Positions 51,766 to 60,138 of a stretch of 64,000 nucleotides of DNA are shown one piece after another. Both the position numbers and the translations under genes were made by a program. The notes under the pieces are model-generated. The model was not told the DNA's origin, did not search any database, and saw only the letters and a program-made list of their open reading frames with translations. Within the stretch, counting starts at the first letter, position 1, and each line of letters starts with the position of its first letter. Source of the DNA: CAWFQB01 sp965277875 (GTDB taxonomy: Bacteria > Armatimonadota > Chthonomonadetes > Chthonomonadales > Chthonomonadaceae); NCBI GenBank assembly GCA_965277875.1, contig CBDIDV010000002.1:4526001-4590000 (forward strand), in the 5' to 3' direction.

Positions 51766-52380
51766 TCATTTGGTCAGGAAGCGCAGGGCCGCGCTGACTA
51801 ATGCGCCCGCGTTTGTCTTGTCGCCGGCGGTTTCAATCACGCGCTGCATGGCTTTGCGGGCGTCAGGGCGGCTGTAACCCAGGGCGACAAGCCCTTCAAT
51901 CGCCTGCTCATACGCCTCGTTTTCTTCCTGCGTCTGCTTGTTGCCCTCGGCGCGCTGCACCTTGTCCTCAAAGGCGAAGGCGGTCATTTTGTCGCCCAAT
52001 TCGAGGCACATGCGCTGCGCCAGTTTGGGGCCTACGCCGGGGACTTTGGTAATCACGCGCGTGTCGGACGTGGACAGGGCGCGGGCCAGATCGCTCACTT
52101 CTAAGGTGGACAGCAGGGCGAGGGCGACTTTTGGCCCCACCCCCGACACGCCCAGCAGGATACGAAACGCCTGCAATTCCGTTTGGTTGGCGAACCCGTA
52201 CAGCGTCATTTCGTCTTCGCGAACGATGAGATGCGTGGCGAGTGTAGTCTTACTTCCTGTTTCGGGCAGGGCCGACATTACAGTCGCGGGTACGAACACC
52301 TGATAGCCCACGCCGCTCACGTCCAGGATCACGCTATTGCCCTCGATGCGAACCACCAGCCCCGCCAATTGCGCGATCAT
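51766..52380 (-). CDS. ruvA: Holliday junction branch migration protein RuvA
   Basis: The protein has 204 residues, the usual length. The N-terminal OB-fold domain is MIAQLAGLVVRIEGNSVILD, followed by EDEMTLYGFANQTELQAFR. The helix-hairpin-helix DNA-binding part is LLGVSGVGPKVALALLSTL and ITKVPGVGPKLAQRMCLEL. The C-terminal domain III (EGLVALGYSRPDARKAMQRV) would contact RuvB. RuvA binds four-way junctions in recombination. ruvB and ruvC are not in the window. Confidence 0.96.
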   Translation of the reverse strand: MIAQLAGLVVRIEGNSVILDVSGVGYQVFVPATVMSALPETGSKTTLATHLIVREDEMTLYGFANQTELQAFRILLGVSGVGPKVALALLSTLEVSDLARALSTSDTRVITKVPGVGPKLAQRMCLELGDKMTAFAFEDKVQRAEGNKQTQEENEAYEQAIEGLVALGYSRPDARKAMQRVIETAGDKTNAGALVSAALRFLTK

Positions 52381-52469
52381 CGCTTACGCCTCCACGAACT
52401 TGAACAAATTAAGATTAACCACGGGGAACACAGGACAAACCAGTACAAGCCGGCCTGCGTTGTGGCGCA

Positions 52470-52832
52470 TCACAGGTCTTCCAGCGAGACTTCACCGCCG
52501 TCGGTCATTTCTGCTTGCAGCAATTTGCCGTCCATCAACTGTATTCCCAGCAGAGGCGCGTTTTCCAGCGCGACGACTTCGACGAAACGCGTCTGCGCGT
52601 CCCATTGCAGCGCAATGCGGTAGACCGGGCGGCGCGAAAGGCTGCCGTCGGCCAGCATTATAGGTTGATCCTTCAAAAAGACGGCCTGCATTTGCGCCAC
52701 TAAACTGAGAGGCAGCGACAAATCGCCATCGAACGCTGTGTCTACAATGAACTCCATAGGTACAGGGCCGCTGTGTCCCGGCAGCGTCAGCATGATACGG
52801 GGGAACCCATCACGAACATGGCCTAAAATCAT
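52470..52832 (-). CDS. Clan AA (retropepsin-like) aspartic protease
   Basis: The protein has 120 residues, the size of one retropepsin monomer. The catalytic motif is EFIVDTAFDGDLSLP (Asp31), in which D-T-A-F-x-G replaces the viral D-T-G pattern, as in the bacterial clan AA family of about 120 residues. The ALQWDAQTRFVEVV and LLGIQLMDGKLL strands are typical, with the second psi-loop glycine in LLGIQLM. It should work as a homodimer. It overlaps the upstream small gene by ATGA, an arrangement seen often in cyanobacteria and Chloroflexi, where the pair behaves like a toxin-antitoxin-type module of unknown role. Confidence 0.8.
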   Translation of the reverse strand: MILGHVRDGFPRIMLTLPGHSGPVPMEFIVDTAFDGDLSLPLSLVAQMQAVFLKDQPIMLADGSLSRRPVYRIALQWDAQTRFVEVVALENAPLLGIQLMDGKLLQAEMTDGGEVSLEDL

Positions 52833-53140
52833 TTGTTGCGTTCTGCCATTCTCATGTCAGAGGCCATGATACGCGCTGCCAATCCGTATTCCGGCTCGTT
52901 ACCGATTTTGCGGCAGTAGAGGCGTCCGTCCACAGGGTGGCGTTCTAGAATACTACGGGTCGCTGTAGAAGAGTTTTTGCCGACAGCATAATCTTCCGTG
53001 TCAACGTGGATGGTTACGAACTTGCGGTCAAACTCCGGCTCAAGCAGAGACTTGAGCTTCTCATAGATCGCGGCCCCAAGCTGATCAAGTTCTTCCAACT
53101 GCACACGGGTAATGAGTGGGTATGGCTCTTCTTCGGACAT
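52829..53140 (-). CDS. Small protein coupled to the clan AA protease
   Basis: The protein has 103 residues from the ATG after AGGAG (a GTG one codon earlier is possible). The C-terminal part FVTIHVDTEDYAVGKNSSTA then TRSILERHPVDGRLYCRKIG is the pattern I recall from small proteins encoded directly before clan AA proteases. It is acidic and helical at the start (TRVQLEELDQLGAAIYEKLK). It may be a partner, substrate or inhibitor of the protease. The ATGA overlap means coupled translation. Confidence 0.7.
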   Translation of the reverse strand: MSEEEPYPLITRVQLEELDQLGAAIYEKLKSLLEPEFDRKFVTIHVDTEDYAVGKNSSTATRSILERHPVDGRLYCRKIGNEPEYGLAARIMASDMRMAERNK

Positions 53141-53203
53141 CACATCAACTCCTGTTAAGCGCGAACATAGCGGGAGGTCTGCCGTAAATGCTTGCAGACG
53201 TTG

Positions 53204-54082
53204 CTAGAAGACGACTTTGTTGAGCGGGTACTCCACGATGCCCTCGGCCCCGGCGCGTTTTAATTTGGGCAGCAGGTCGCGCACGGTGTCAATGGAAACG
53301 ATGATTTCCAGGGCGACCCAGTGCGGCGAGGCGAGCGGCGAGATGGTCGGGTTTTTCAGGGCGGGCAACAGGGCGGTCACGGTGTCCAGGGCATTTGTCG
53401 GCACGTTCATTTTCAGGCCCACAAGCGTTTCGGCGTTTAATGCGCCGCGCAGGAGCAGGGCCATGTTCTCCACTTTGGCGCGTTTCCAGTCGTCCTGCCA
53501 CGCCGTTTTGTTGGCGATCAGGCGGGTCGTGGAGACAAGCAGAGTATCTATGATACGCAGGTTGTGCGCGCGCAGGCTGCTGCCGGTCTCGGTATTGACG
53601 ACAATGGCGTCTACAAGGTCGGGAACCTTTACCTCGTCCGCGCCCCACGAAAACTCCACGTCTACCTTGACATCGTGGGCGGCAAAATAGCGCTCGGTCA
53701 GGCGCACGTACTCGGTCGCCACGCGTTTGCCCTGCAGGTCACGGGCCGAATGCATATTGGAGTCGTTCGGCACGGCCAGCACGACGCGGATAGGATTGAG
53801 CGTGACTTTAGAATACGTGAGTTCGGCCACTTCCTCGACTTGGCTGTCGTTGTCCTCGATCCAGTCCTTGCCGGTCAAGCCCGCGTCCAGGATGCCGTGT
53901 TCCACGTAGCGCGGTATCTCCTGCGGGCGCAGCAGAATAGGATCGAGTTCGGGGTCGTCTACGGTCGGATGGTAGGAGCGCCCGCTGCTGGTGCGAAACT
54001 CGAAGCCCGCTTTTTTGAACAGGGCGAAGGTGGCTTCCTGCAGGCTGCCCTTGGGAATGCCGATTTTCAATTTGTGTTCCAT
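53204..54082 (-). CDS. hisG: ATP phosphoribosyltransferase, long form
   Basis: The protein has 292 residues from the ATG at LKIGIPKGSLQEAT; the frame is open further upstream but without family similarity. HisG joins ATP to PRPP, the first step of histidine synthesis. Family regions are ILDAGLTGKDWIEDN and the PRPP loop VVNTETGSSLRAHNLRII. The C-terminal 80 residues (VGLKMNVPTNALDTVTALLP to YPLNKVVF) form the PII-like regulatory domain of the long form, so feedback inhibition by histidine is expected and HisZ is not needed. No other his gene is nearby. Confidence 0.95.
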   Translation of the reverse strand: MEHKLKIGIPKGSLQEATFALFKKAGFEFRTSSGRSYHPTVDDPELDPILLRPQEIPRYVEHGILDAGLTGKDWIEDNDSQVEEVAELTYSKVTLNPIRVVLAVPNDSNMHSARDLQGKRVATEYVRLTERYFAAHDVKVDVEFSWGADEVKVPDLVDAIVVNTETGSSLRAHNLRIIDTLLVSTTRLIANKTAWQDDWKRAKVENMALLLRGALNAETLVGLKMNVPTNALDTVTALLPALKNPTISPLASPHWVALEIIVSIDTVRDLLPKLKRAGAEGIVEYPLNKVVF

Positions 54083-54107
54083 ATCCGGTTCCAATCTCGT
54101 CTGAACT

Positions 54108-54143
54108 AAAATCCTCAAGCCAAAATCTTCAAGCCAAAATTCT
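54108..54143. repeat. 14-bp tandem repeat upstream of hisG
   Basis: Two copies of AAAATC(C/T)TCAAGCC and half of a third, 26 bases before the hisG start codon on the minus strand. Confidence 0.85.
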
Positions 54144-54380
54144 AAACTTGTTCTCGTCGCGTCGCTGCGGTGAACCGACAAAGATTTGATTGCAACTGTT
54201 ATGCTTACCGATAGGCGATGCGCTATTCAGCCCTCATTATAGCACAGCCCTTATCGGCGTTTCCTGATAATGGGCAGAATGGAAAATAGATACGGACTAC
54301 GAAAAGAAGAACGGAAGAAGGACAATGGAGAAAGAAGCGCACAGGCAGGACAAGCGGCGGGCGGCGTCGAACAAAATGCC

Positions 54381-55304
54381 ATGAACTCTGATAATCCTTC
54401 CGCCCTCGCCCTGAACCAATCGCGCGCTCAACATTTGATTGAAACCGACGCGTTGGCCGCGCTACTGGATACGCCTGATTTCCACACCCTCTATCGCGTC
54501 GTGGATATGCGCGGCTATGTGCGTACACACAATCTGCCCGATGGCAGGCAGACGGCGGATTATGTCGGCGCACCGGAGGAGTACGCGAGTTCTCACATTC
54601 CGGGCGCGGTGTATCTGGACTGGACACGCGACATCGTAGACCCGGACGACCCCGTTGCGGCCCAGCTTGCCCCACCCGATAAATTCGCCCGCGTACTTGG
54701 GCAGGCGGGCATCGGAAGCGAGCATATCGTGATCGCGTATGACGCGCACCCGGCCAGTCAGTTCGCCACGCGCCTGTGGTGGGCATTGCGCGCGTATGGA
54801 CACCCCGCCGCGCTTGTGCTGAACGGCGGCTGGCCCAAATGGACACGGGAAAATCGGCCCGTCACGAACGCCCTGCCGGACTACGCGCCCGCCGTGTTCA
54901 CGCCCCGCCCGCAGTCCGGCTGGCGCATGACCGCGGACGACGTCGCTGCGCGCCTCGCCGACCCCGACATGACCTTGCTGGACGCCCGCGACCACGCGCA
55001 GTATACCGGGCAGATCGCGCGCGGGACACGGGGCGGGCATATTCCCGGCGCAAAGAACGTGCCGCGTGAAGCCCTGCTCGCTCCCGACGGCACGTTCCGC
55101 ACCGCTCTGGAACTGGAACAGATCGTGACCGCGTCGGGCGCGAACCCCGACAAACAAAACGTCGCGTACTGCAACGGCGGCGTGGCGGCTACGTCCGTGC
55201 TGTTCGCCCTGTCCATGCTCGGCTACTCGCGCCTGACCAACTACGACGGCTCCTGGAACGAGTGGAGCGAACGCGCCGACCTGCCCGTAGAAAAAACTCT
55301 ATAG
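54381..55304 (+). CDS. Rhodanese-type sulfurtransferase with two domains
   Basis: The protein has 307 residues from this start; ATG 54270 would add 37 charged residues unlike the family. The inactive N-terminal rhodanese domain contains RVVDMRGYVRTHN and SSHIPGAVYLDWTRDIVDP. The active C-terminal domain contains LLDARDHAQYTG, GHIPGAKNVPRE and the active-site loop AYCNGGVAATSVLF with the sulfur-carrying Cys. The loop CNGGVA differs from the CGTGV and CGSGV loops of mercaptopyruvate sulfurtransferase and from CRKGV of classic rhodanese, so the substrate is uncertain. No export signal is seen. Confidence 0.9.
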   Translation: MNSDNPSALALNQSRAQHLIETDALAALLDTPDFHTLYRVVDMRGYVRTHNLPDGRQTADYVGAPEEYASSHIPGAVYLDWTRDIVDPDDPVAAQLAPPDKFARVLGQAGIGSEHIVIAYDAHPASQFATRLWWALRAYGHPAALVLNGGWPKWTRENRPVTNALPDYAPAVFTPRPQSGWRMTADDVAARLADPDMTLLDARDHAQYTGQIARGTRGGHIPGAKNVPREALLAPDGTFRTALELEQIVTASGANPDKQNVAYCNGGVAATSVLFALSMLGYSRLTNYDGSWNEWSERADLPVEKTL

Positions 55305-55333
55305 CGAATCATAGAGAACAGGAAGTGTGCCTT

Positions 55334-56221
55334 ATGTCTCTAAGTACAAAGCGATTGAGCGGTGTGCTGACCGCGATATTGACGCCGTTCGACGTGAACG
55401 GCGATCTGGCCCTGGAACATTTCCCGGCCCTGCTGGGCTTTCAGCGGAATGCGGGCATTGACGGCGTGATCGTGTGCGGCACGAACGGGGAAGGCACGTC
55501 GCTTTCCGTAAGCGAACGTAAGCTGGCTCTGGAAGCGGTAATGGCGCATCGGGGGGACTTGGCGGTTGTGGCGGGAACCGGAGCCGTGAGCATTACGGAC
55601 GCCATAGAACTGACGCGTCATGCCGCAAACGTGGGCGCGGACGCGGTTCTTGTGCTGCCGCCGTTCTTCTACAAAAATCCGAGCGCGCAAGGGCTGGCGG
55701 ACTACTTCAAAGCCGTTCTGGACGCCGCGCCCATCCCAAATCTGCTGTACAACATTCCGCAGCACAGCGCGGTCGAGGTGACGGACGAGGTCTTGACCCT
55801 GCTGCATGGACACCCCAATCTGGCGGGACTGAAAGACAGTTCGGGCGAGTGGGCGAGCGCCCTGCACTACATCGAAACGTACCCCGATCTGCAAATTTTC
55901 GCGGGCAGCGACAAACTGGCGAGCCGCAGCTTCGCGCAGGGCGCAAACAGCATATCGGGCGGCGCGAACATGTTTCCCGAAGTGGTCACAGCCATACGGG
56001 ACGCGGCAAGGCAGGGCCTGGAGCAGGCACAGGCCGCGCAAGCCCGCGCCGACGCCGCATTCGCCATCACCACGCGCTACCCCTTTATCTCGACCAGCAA
56101 AAGCGTGATCGCGCAGCGCGGCCTGCCGCGCCTGGGCGTTCGCCCGCCCCTCGTTCCCCTCTCCCACGCGCAGGAACAGAGCCTGATTGCGGAGCTTACC
56201 TCGGCGGGTCTGCTGTCTTGA
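55334..56221 (+). CDS. Dihydrodipicolinate synthase family protein
   Basis: The protein has 295 residues from an ATG with AGGAAG upstream. The class I aldolase fold of the DapA/NAL family is shown by GVLTAILTPFDVNGDLALE, CGTNGEGTSLS (substrate-carboxylate motif), LLYNIPQHSAV with the catalytic Tyr, and LAGLKDSSGEW with the Schiff-base Lys. The GTTGE motif of true DapA reads GTNGE here, so N-acetylneuraminate lyase-like, 2-keto-3-deoxygluconate or other aldol substrates are possible. The stop codon lies within the left end of a repeated element, so the last codons may be supplied by it. Confidence 0.9.
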   Translation: MSLSTKRLSGVLTAILTPFDVNGDLALEHFPALLGFQRNAGIDGVIVCGTNGEGTSLSVSERKLALEAVMAHRGDLAVVAGTGAVSITDAIELTRHAANVGADAVLVLPPFFYKNPSAQGLADYFKAVLDAAPIPNLLYNIPQHSAVEVTDEVLTLLHGHPNLAGLKDSSGEWASALHYIETYPDLQIFAGSDKLASRSFAQGANSISGGANMFPEVVTAIRDAARQGLEQAQAAQARADAAFAITTRYPFISTSKSVIAQRGLPRLGVRPPLVPLSHAQEQSLIAELTSAGLLS

Positions 56222-56331
56222 ACTGTGATGCGATTGTCTGAACCATGATTTATCGGATTAAGATGACTACCATGATTAGATGCGTCTTCGTCATGGTAAT
56301 CGTTTAATCAGACGCATCACAGCTCAAGACA
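56214..56331. repeat. MITE-like element carrying both convergent stop codons
   Basis: The ends TGTCTTGAACTGTGATGCG (56214-56232) and 56313-56331 are complementary with one mismatch. The left end contains the stop of the DapA-family gene and the right end that of the hydrolase gene; both proteins end in Leu-Ser followed by TGA from TCTTGA. The inside has ACCATGATTTATCGGATTAA and CATGGTAATCGTTTAATC. It shares ends with the element at 3912. Confidence 0.85.
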
Positions 56332-57217
56332 ACGAAAGACGGTCGTTCAGCCAAACGAGCAAATCGGAAAATACCTGTTCGCGGTCAGGCAGGCGTTCGT
56401 TATAAACCTCGTGCATCAGGCCGGGGTACAAGTGCCAGGTGTGCGTGGTCTGAGGGTGGGCTGAGGTCAACAGATCATAGACGGTTTTGGACTCGGTGGG
56501 TGAGCAGACCTGATCCGCGCCGCCCGCCTGCCATAGCGTGGGCCAGTGAACGCCTGCCACATCGAAATGCGCCTGCGCCATTGCGCGATACGTCGCCATA
56601 AACCACGCGGGCGTGGTAAAGCCGGGCATCAACGGATCGTTAAGGGCGGCCTGCTGCTCTACGACATCGTGCGTGAGCAGTTCGGGGCGCAGCTTGAGGG
56701 GGAAATGGTAATTGGGTGCGACGCGGGCCAGAACTTTGCCCAGCGCGGCCTGCCACGCGGGAACCGGAAAGCCCACGCCCAGCAGCGGCCCGCTCAAAAC
56801 GGTTCCGGCAAAGGGAAAGGCGTGTTCCCTCTGAGCGTGACGCAGCGCGACCAGTCCGCCCATGCTATGCCCGAACACAAAGGCAGGAACGTCGCCGGCA
56901 ATGCCCTGCCTCAGACGCGCATAGGCGGTGTCCAGATCGGCGACATACGTGTCGTAATCGTCAATCACCATGCGCGGCCCGCCCGAACGCCCCATGCCCC
57001 GATGATCGCAGCCGCCGACTCGAAAACCTTTCGTGGTCAACTGCCGCGCCAGCCTGCCGTAGCGTCCCAGATGCTCGCCGTAGCCGTGCGACAGCAGGAT
57101 CGTGGCCCTGCCTTCGGAGTGGGGCAGATCGGGCATCCATTCGGTGTAGTGCAGCGGCGTGCCGTCGGGCGCGGTCAGAAGCGTTTCAATGTCTGCGGCT
57201 GTATTCGGCACGGTCAT
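56324..57217 (-). CDS. Alpha/beta hydrolase, monoacylglycerol-lipase-like
   Basis: The protein has 297 residues. The nucleophile elbow is FGHSMGGLVAL and the oxyanion region LLSHGYGEHLGRYGRLA is typical of the lysophospholipase/monoacylglycerol lipase group (Hydrolase_4). The acid is likely the Asp in QAGGADQVCSP, and the His is in YPGLMHEVYNE. It is probably cytoplasmic and cleaves glycerol esters or lysolipids. The gene converges with the DapA-family gene and diverges from eno. On the minus strand a TATAAT (57279-57284) may be its -10 box. Confidence 0.9.
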   Translation of the reverse strand: MTVPNTAADIETLLTAPDGTPLHYTEWMPDLPHSEGRATILLSHGYGEHLGRYGRLARQLTTKGFRVGGCDHRGMGRSGGPRMVIDDYDTYVADLDTAYARLRQGIAGDVPAFVFGHSMGGLVALRHAQREHAFPFAGTVLSGPLLGVGFPVPAWQAALGKVLARVAPNYHFPLKLRPELLTHDVVEQQAALNDPLMPGFTTPAWFMATYRAMAQAHFDVAGVHWPTLWQAGGADQVCSPTESKTVYDLLTSAHPQTTHTWHLYPGLMHEVYNERLPDREQVFSDLLVWLNDRLSLS

Positions 57218-57312
57218 AACATTCTTCCTTGTTCTTTGTTTGTGAAACGTCGTTCGCTCCCGCCCGTACTACGCTGTAATTATACTCTGGTATGCAAACC
57301 TGCTTCATCGTG

Positions 57313-57342
57313 TTTACACGCCCCGCGTACTTGTGCCATAAT
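57313..57342 (+). promoter_or_regulatory. Sigma-70-like promoter of eno
   Basis: TTTACA (57313-57318) and CATAAT (57337-57342) are separated by 18 bp, about 115 bases before the enolase start. Confidence 0.6.
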
Positions 57343-57458
57343 GCGGCGAGGACGAACAAGACGAAGTCATCCAGAACAACAGCCAAAACAAGACGCAGGA
57401 CGCGCAAAAGGGCGCGAAAACGCGCACAGACCGCTCACAACTGCGAAGGAGCCGGACA

Positions 57459-58745
57459 ATGAGTTTGATTATAGATGACGTTGTGGCCCGCGAGATACTC
57501 GACTCGCGCGGCAACCCTACCATCGAAGTGGATGTGTACCTTGAAGACGGGACGCGGGGCCGCGCCGCTGTTCCCTCCGGCGCGTCAACCGGCGCGCATG
57601 AGGCCGTGGAACTGCGCGACGGCGACAAGGCCCGCTACATGGGCAAGGGCGTCCTGACCGCCGTGGACAACGTCAACGACAAGATCGGGCCGGAAATAGT
57701 GGACATGGACGCGACCAACCAGCGCGCCATTGACATGCGGATGATCGAACTCGACGCCACGCCCAACAAGGCCAACCTGGGCGCGAACGCCATTCTGGGC
57801 GTGTCGCTCGCCGTGGCCCGCGCCGCGTCGGAAGCCCTGAACCTGCAATTATATCAGTACATCGGCGGCGTCAACGCCTGTACGCTGCCCGTGCCGATGA
57901 TGAACATCTTAAACGGCGGCAAGCACGCCGACAGCAACGTAGACCTGCAGGAATTCATGATCATGCCGGTCGGGGCGCAGAGCTTTTCCGAGGCCCTTCG
58001 CATGGGAACGCAGGTGTTTCACGCCCTGCGTACCGTCCTGAAAGGGCGCGGCCTGGCGACCACATACGGCGACGAGGGCGGGTTCGCGCCCAACCTGTCC
58101 TCTAACGAGGAGGCCGTACAGGTGATCATCGAGGCCATCGAGCAGGCGGGCTTCGAGCCGGGCGGGCAGATCATGCTGGCCTTAGACCCGGCCAGCACGG
58201 AACTGTTCGAGAACGGCAAGTACAACCTCAAGGGCGAAAACCGCATCCTGACCGGCCCCGAAATGGTAGACTACTACGCCAAATGGGTGGACAAGTACCC
58301 GATCCTGAGCATTGAGGACGGCCTGGCCGAAGACGACTGGGACTCGTGGAAGATGATTACCGACAAGATCGGCGGACACGTCCAGCTTGTCGGCGATGAT
58401 CTGTTCGTCACCAATACGGAGCGGCTGGAACGGGGCATCAAAACCGGCTGCGCCAACAGCATCTTGATCAAGGTGAACCAGATCGGCACCCTGACCGAGA
58501 CGCTGGACGCCATCGAAATGGCGAAGCGGGCCGGGTACACGGCTATCATTTCGCACCGTTCGGGCGAAACCGAGGACAGCACCATTGCCGACATCGTGGT
58601 CGCCACGAACAGCGGCCAGATCAAGACCGGCGCTCCCAACCGCACCGACCGCGTCGCCAAGTACAACCAACTGCTGCGTATCGAAGAGACCCTCGATGAC
58701 ATGGCTCTCTTCGCCGGTCGCTCTGCCTTCTATAACCTGAAGTAG
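57459..58745 (+). CDS. eno: Enolase
   Basis: The protein has 428 residues, the normal length. It catalyses 2-phosphoglycerate to phosphoenolpyruvate in glycolysis. Family regions are AREILDSRGNPTIEVDV at the start, AVPSGASTGAHEAVELRDGD, MMNILNGGKHADSNVD, GDEGGFAPNL, the metal ligands in LALDPASTE, SIEDGLAEDDW and LVGDDLFVTN, the catalytic Lys in ILIKVNQIGTLTE, and ISHRSGETEDSTIADI. AAGGAG precedes the start. The small gene and the FtsB-like gene that follow may be transcribed with it. Confidence 0.98.
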   Translation: MSLIIDDVVAREILDSRGNPTIEVDVYLEDGTRGRAAVPSGASTGAHEAVELRDGDKARYMGKGVLTAVDNVNDKIGPEIVDMDATNQRAIDMRMIELDATPNKANLGANAILGVSLAVARAASEALNLQLYQYIGGVNACTLPVPMMNILNGGKHADSNVDLQEFMIMPVGAQSFSEALRMGTQVFHALRTVLKGRGLATTYGDEGGFAPNLSSNEEAVQVIIEAIEQAGFEPGGQIMLALDPASTELFENGKYNLKGENRILTGPEMVDYYAKWVDKYPILSIEDGLAEDDWDSWKMITDKIGGHVQLVGDDLFVTNTERLERGIKTGCANSILIKVNQIGTLTETLDAIEMAKRAGYTAIISHRSGETEDSTIADIVVATNSGQIKTGAPNRTDRVAKYNQLLRIEETLDDMALFAGRSAFYNLK

Positions 58746-58801
58746 GGTTATGCACCGCGAAACACGCCCAACAAACGAAACGAATACAAATACAAGAGGA
58801 G

Positions 58802-58928
58802 TTATCCACAGATTACGCAGATTTACACAGATTACGATGCAACAAAGATATGACAGGAAACTTTCTGCTCCAAGCCATTATCTGTTGTGAAATCCTGTAA
58901 ATCTTGAAAATCCTGTTAATCCTGTCTA
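58802..58928. repeat. Composite 9-bp-periodic repeat (AGATTACGC and AATCCTGTT parts)
   Basis: The left part TTATCCACAGATTACGCAG with ATTTACACAGATTA is of the 19352 type. The right part has four units of AAATCCTGT form (58891-58928), of the 48347 type. Both repeat kinds therefore occur in one element, with about 55 bases between them. Confidence 0.85.
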
Positions 58929-59002
58929 TGGATTGGATCTCTTGTCTGTCTCTTTACGTTTGTTTGGCGTGTTTCGCGGTTTATTATGATCGAGGTGCAG
59001 GA

Positions 59003-59257
59003 ATGACGGGGCTTGAGCAGGAATATCACTGGTATGTTATAGGGTGTGACCGGCTGGGGCAGACGGCTTTAGGTCAGGCGGAGTTTGCGGCGCGGTGGCA
59101 GGAGTTGGAAGACCATGCCGAACGCCTGAAAGCCGCTGATGCGGGCAGAACGCTGGCCGACCTGGACGCGCAGGCGCGGGCCGACATGGAAAGCCGCGTC
59201 AAGGACGATCCATTTGTCAAAGCCGTGCTTGTCGGCATGGCCGAGGCGAGTGTGTAG
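59003..59257 (+). CDS. Small helical protein of unknown function after eno
   Basis: The protein has 84 residues from the ATG after GGTGCAGGA; the frame is open upstream through repeat DNA, but that part is unlike protein. The sequence is acidic and helical (QEYHWYVIGCDRLGQTALGQ, then WQELEDHAERLKAADAGRT). It looks like a small regulator or cofactor of the YlbF size class, but I do not recognise it with certainty. It lies between enolase and the FtsB-like gene. Confidence 0.65.
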   Translation: MTGLEQEYHWYVIGCDRLGQTALGQAEFAARWQELEDHAERLKAADAGRTLADLDAQARADMESRVKDDPFVKAVLVGMAEASV

Positions 59258-59324
59258 CTTCGGGGATGTTTTGTTTAGACGGGAGTTTCAGCCCCCGGCA
59301 CACGGCTAAAAGCTGCACAGCATT

Positions 59325-59693
59325 TTGTTTGGTATTTTGTTTGCTGAGGATACGCCGATCACTGCGACCACGCACAATCAGTCGTCCCGTAGACCACGAC
59401 GGACGCCGCTCCTGCAGCGGCGTCCTATCGTGGCGATTCTTACCGTGGGTATTTGCCTCGCGCTGTGCTTCCTGGGCGTGAATGCGGCCTATCCGTTTGT
59501 GCAGGCGCGGCACTATCGCGAAGCGAACGACGAGGTGCAGCGCGAAATCAGCCGCACCGCTATCCAGAACCAGAATGACGCCAGAAAGCTGGAAGCCCTG
59601 AAAACGCGCGACGGTCAGATATTCAATGCCCGTCAGCGCGGCTTCCTCTTTCCCGGCGAGCGCAAGCTGCGTATCCCCGGCGTGCGGCAGTAG
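59325..59693 (+). CDS. FtsB/DivIC-like septum formation protein
   Basis: The protein has 122 residues from a TTG start. A basic, Pro/Arg-rich cytoplasmic start (SSRRPRRTPLLQRRP) is followed by one membrane helix at about residues 35-55 (IVAILTVGICLALCFLGVNA) and a coiled-coil segment (REANDEVQREISRTAIQNQN, then DARKLEAL). The C-terminal RGFLFPGERKLRI resembles the conserved end of the family. These proteins bridge FtsL and FtsQ at the division site. Enolase followed by a septum-formation gene is a common order in bacteria, which supports the call. Confidence 0.75.
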   Translation: MFGILFAEDTPITATTHNQSSRRPRRTPLLQRRPIVAILTVGICLALCFLGVNAAYPFVQARHYREANDEVQREISRTAIQNQNDARKLEALKTRDGQIFNARQRGFLFPGERKLRIPGVRQ

Positions 59694-59739
59694 GGCGTAC
59701 CGGACTGTTTACCCGCCTCTATATAGAAAAACTTGTAGC

Positions 59740-59777
59740 AAAACCGGGCGCAAGTCAACTGACTTGCGCCCGGTTTT
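59740..59777 (+). terminator. Strong bidirectional intrinsic terminator
   Basis: The 18-bp arms 59740-59757 and 59760-59777 are exact complements (core CCGGGCGCAAGTC), followed on the plus strand by TTTTT and on the minus strand by TTTTG. It separates the FtsB-like gene from the convergent prepilin group. Confidence 0.93.
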
Positions 59778-59826
59778 TGCCGCGTTCTGCGGTTCTGTCG
59801 CAAGCCGTGGCGGCATGATCTCGCAG

Positions 59827-60039
59827 CTAACCGCCCGGAGCGCCGCTGCGCGTGATTACTTGCTTGGGCGCGCGGCCAGGAATAGCGGGAATCGGGTCGG
59901 CTTTGACATCGCTCGGCTTGGTCTGTTCGCGGGGAGGGTTGCCGTCGCTCGTCAGCATCTTCCATCCCATACCCAGAACGAGCAGGACGACGACGACGAC
60001 CGCCCCAATGATGACACCCTGCGGCATTTCTTTTTTCAC
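59827..60039 (-). CDS. Small single-pass membrane protein beside a prepilin gene
   Basis: The protein has 70 residues from a GTG with TGGAGG upstream. One membrane helix (GVIIGAVVVVVLLVLGMGW, residues 8-26) is followed by a polar, Pro-rich tail (PSDVKADPIPAIPGRAPKQV). I recognise no family. It follows the prepilin-like gene by 99 bases on the same strand, in the place where the other two prepilin genes have small lipoprotein genes, so a related accessory role is likely. Confidence 0.75.
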   Translation of the reverse strand: MKKEMPQGVIIGAVVVVVLLVLGMGWKMLTSDGNPPREQTKPSDVKADPIPAIPGRAPKQVITRSGAPGG

Positions 60040-60138
60040 AACGAACCTCCAGATTCTGACTGCACACCGGCAGCGCAGGCGATCCTGAATCGGGACAGGA
60101 AGGCGGTCGGGGATGGATGCCTGCCGCCTTCCTGTCGT

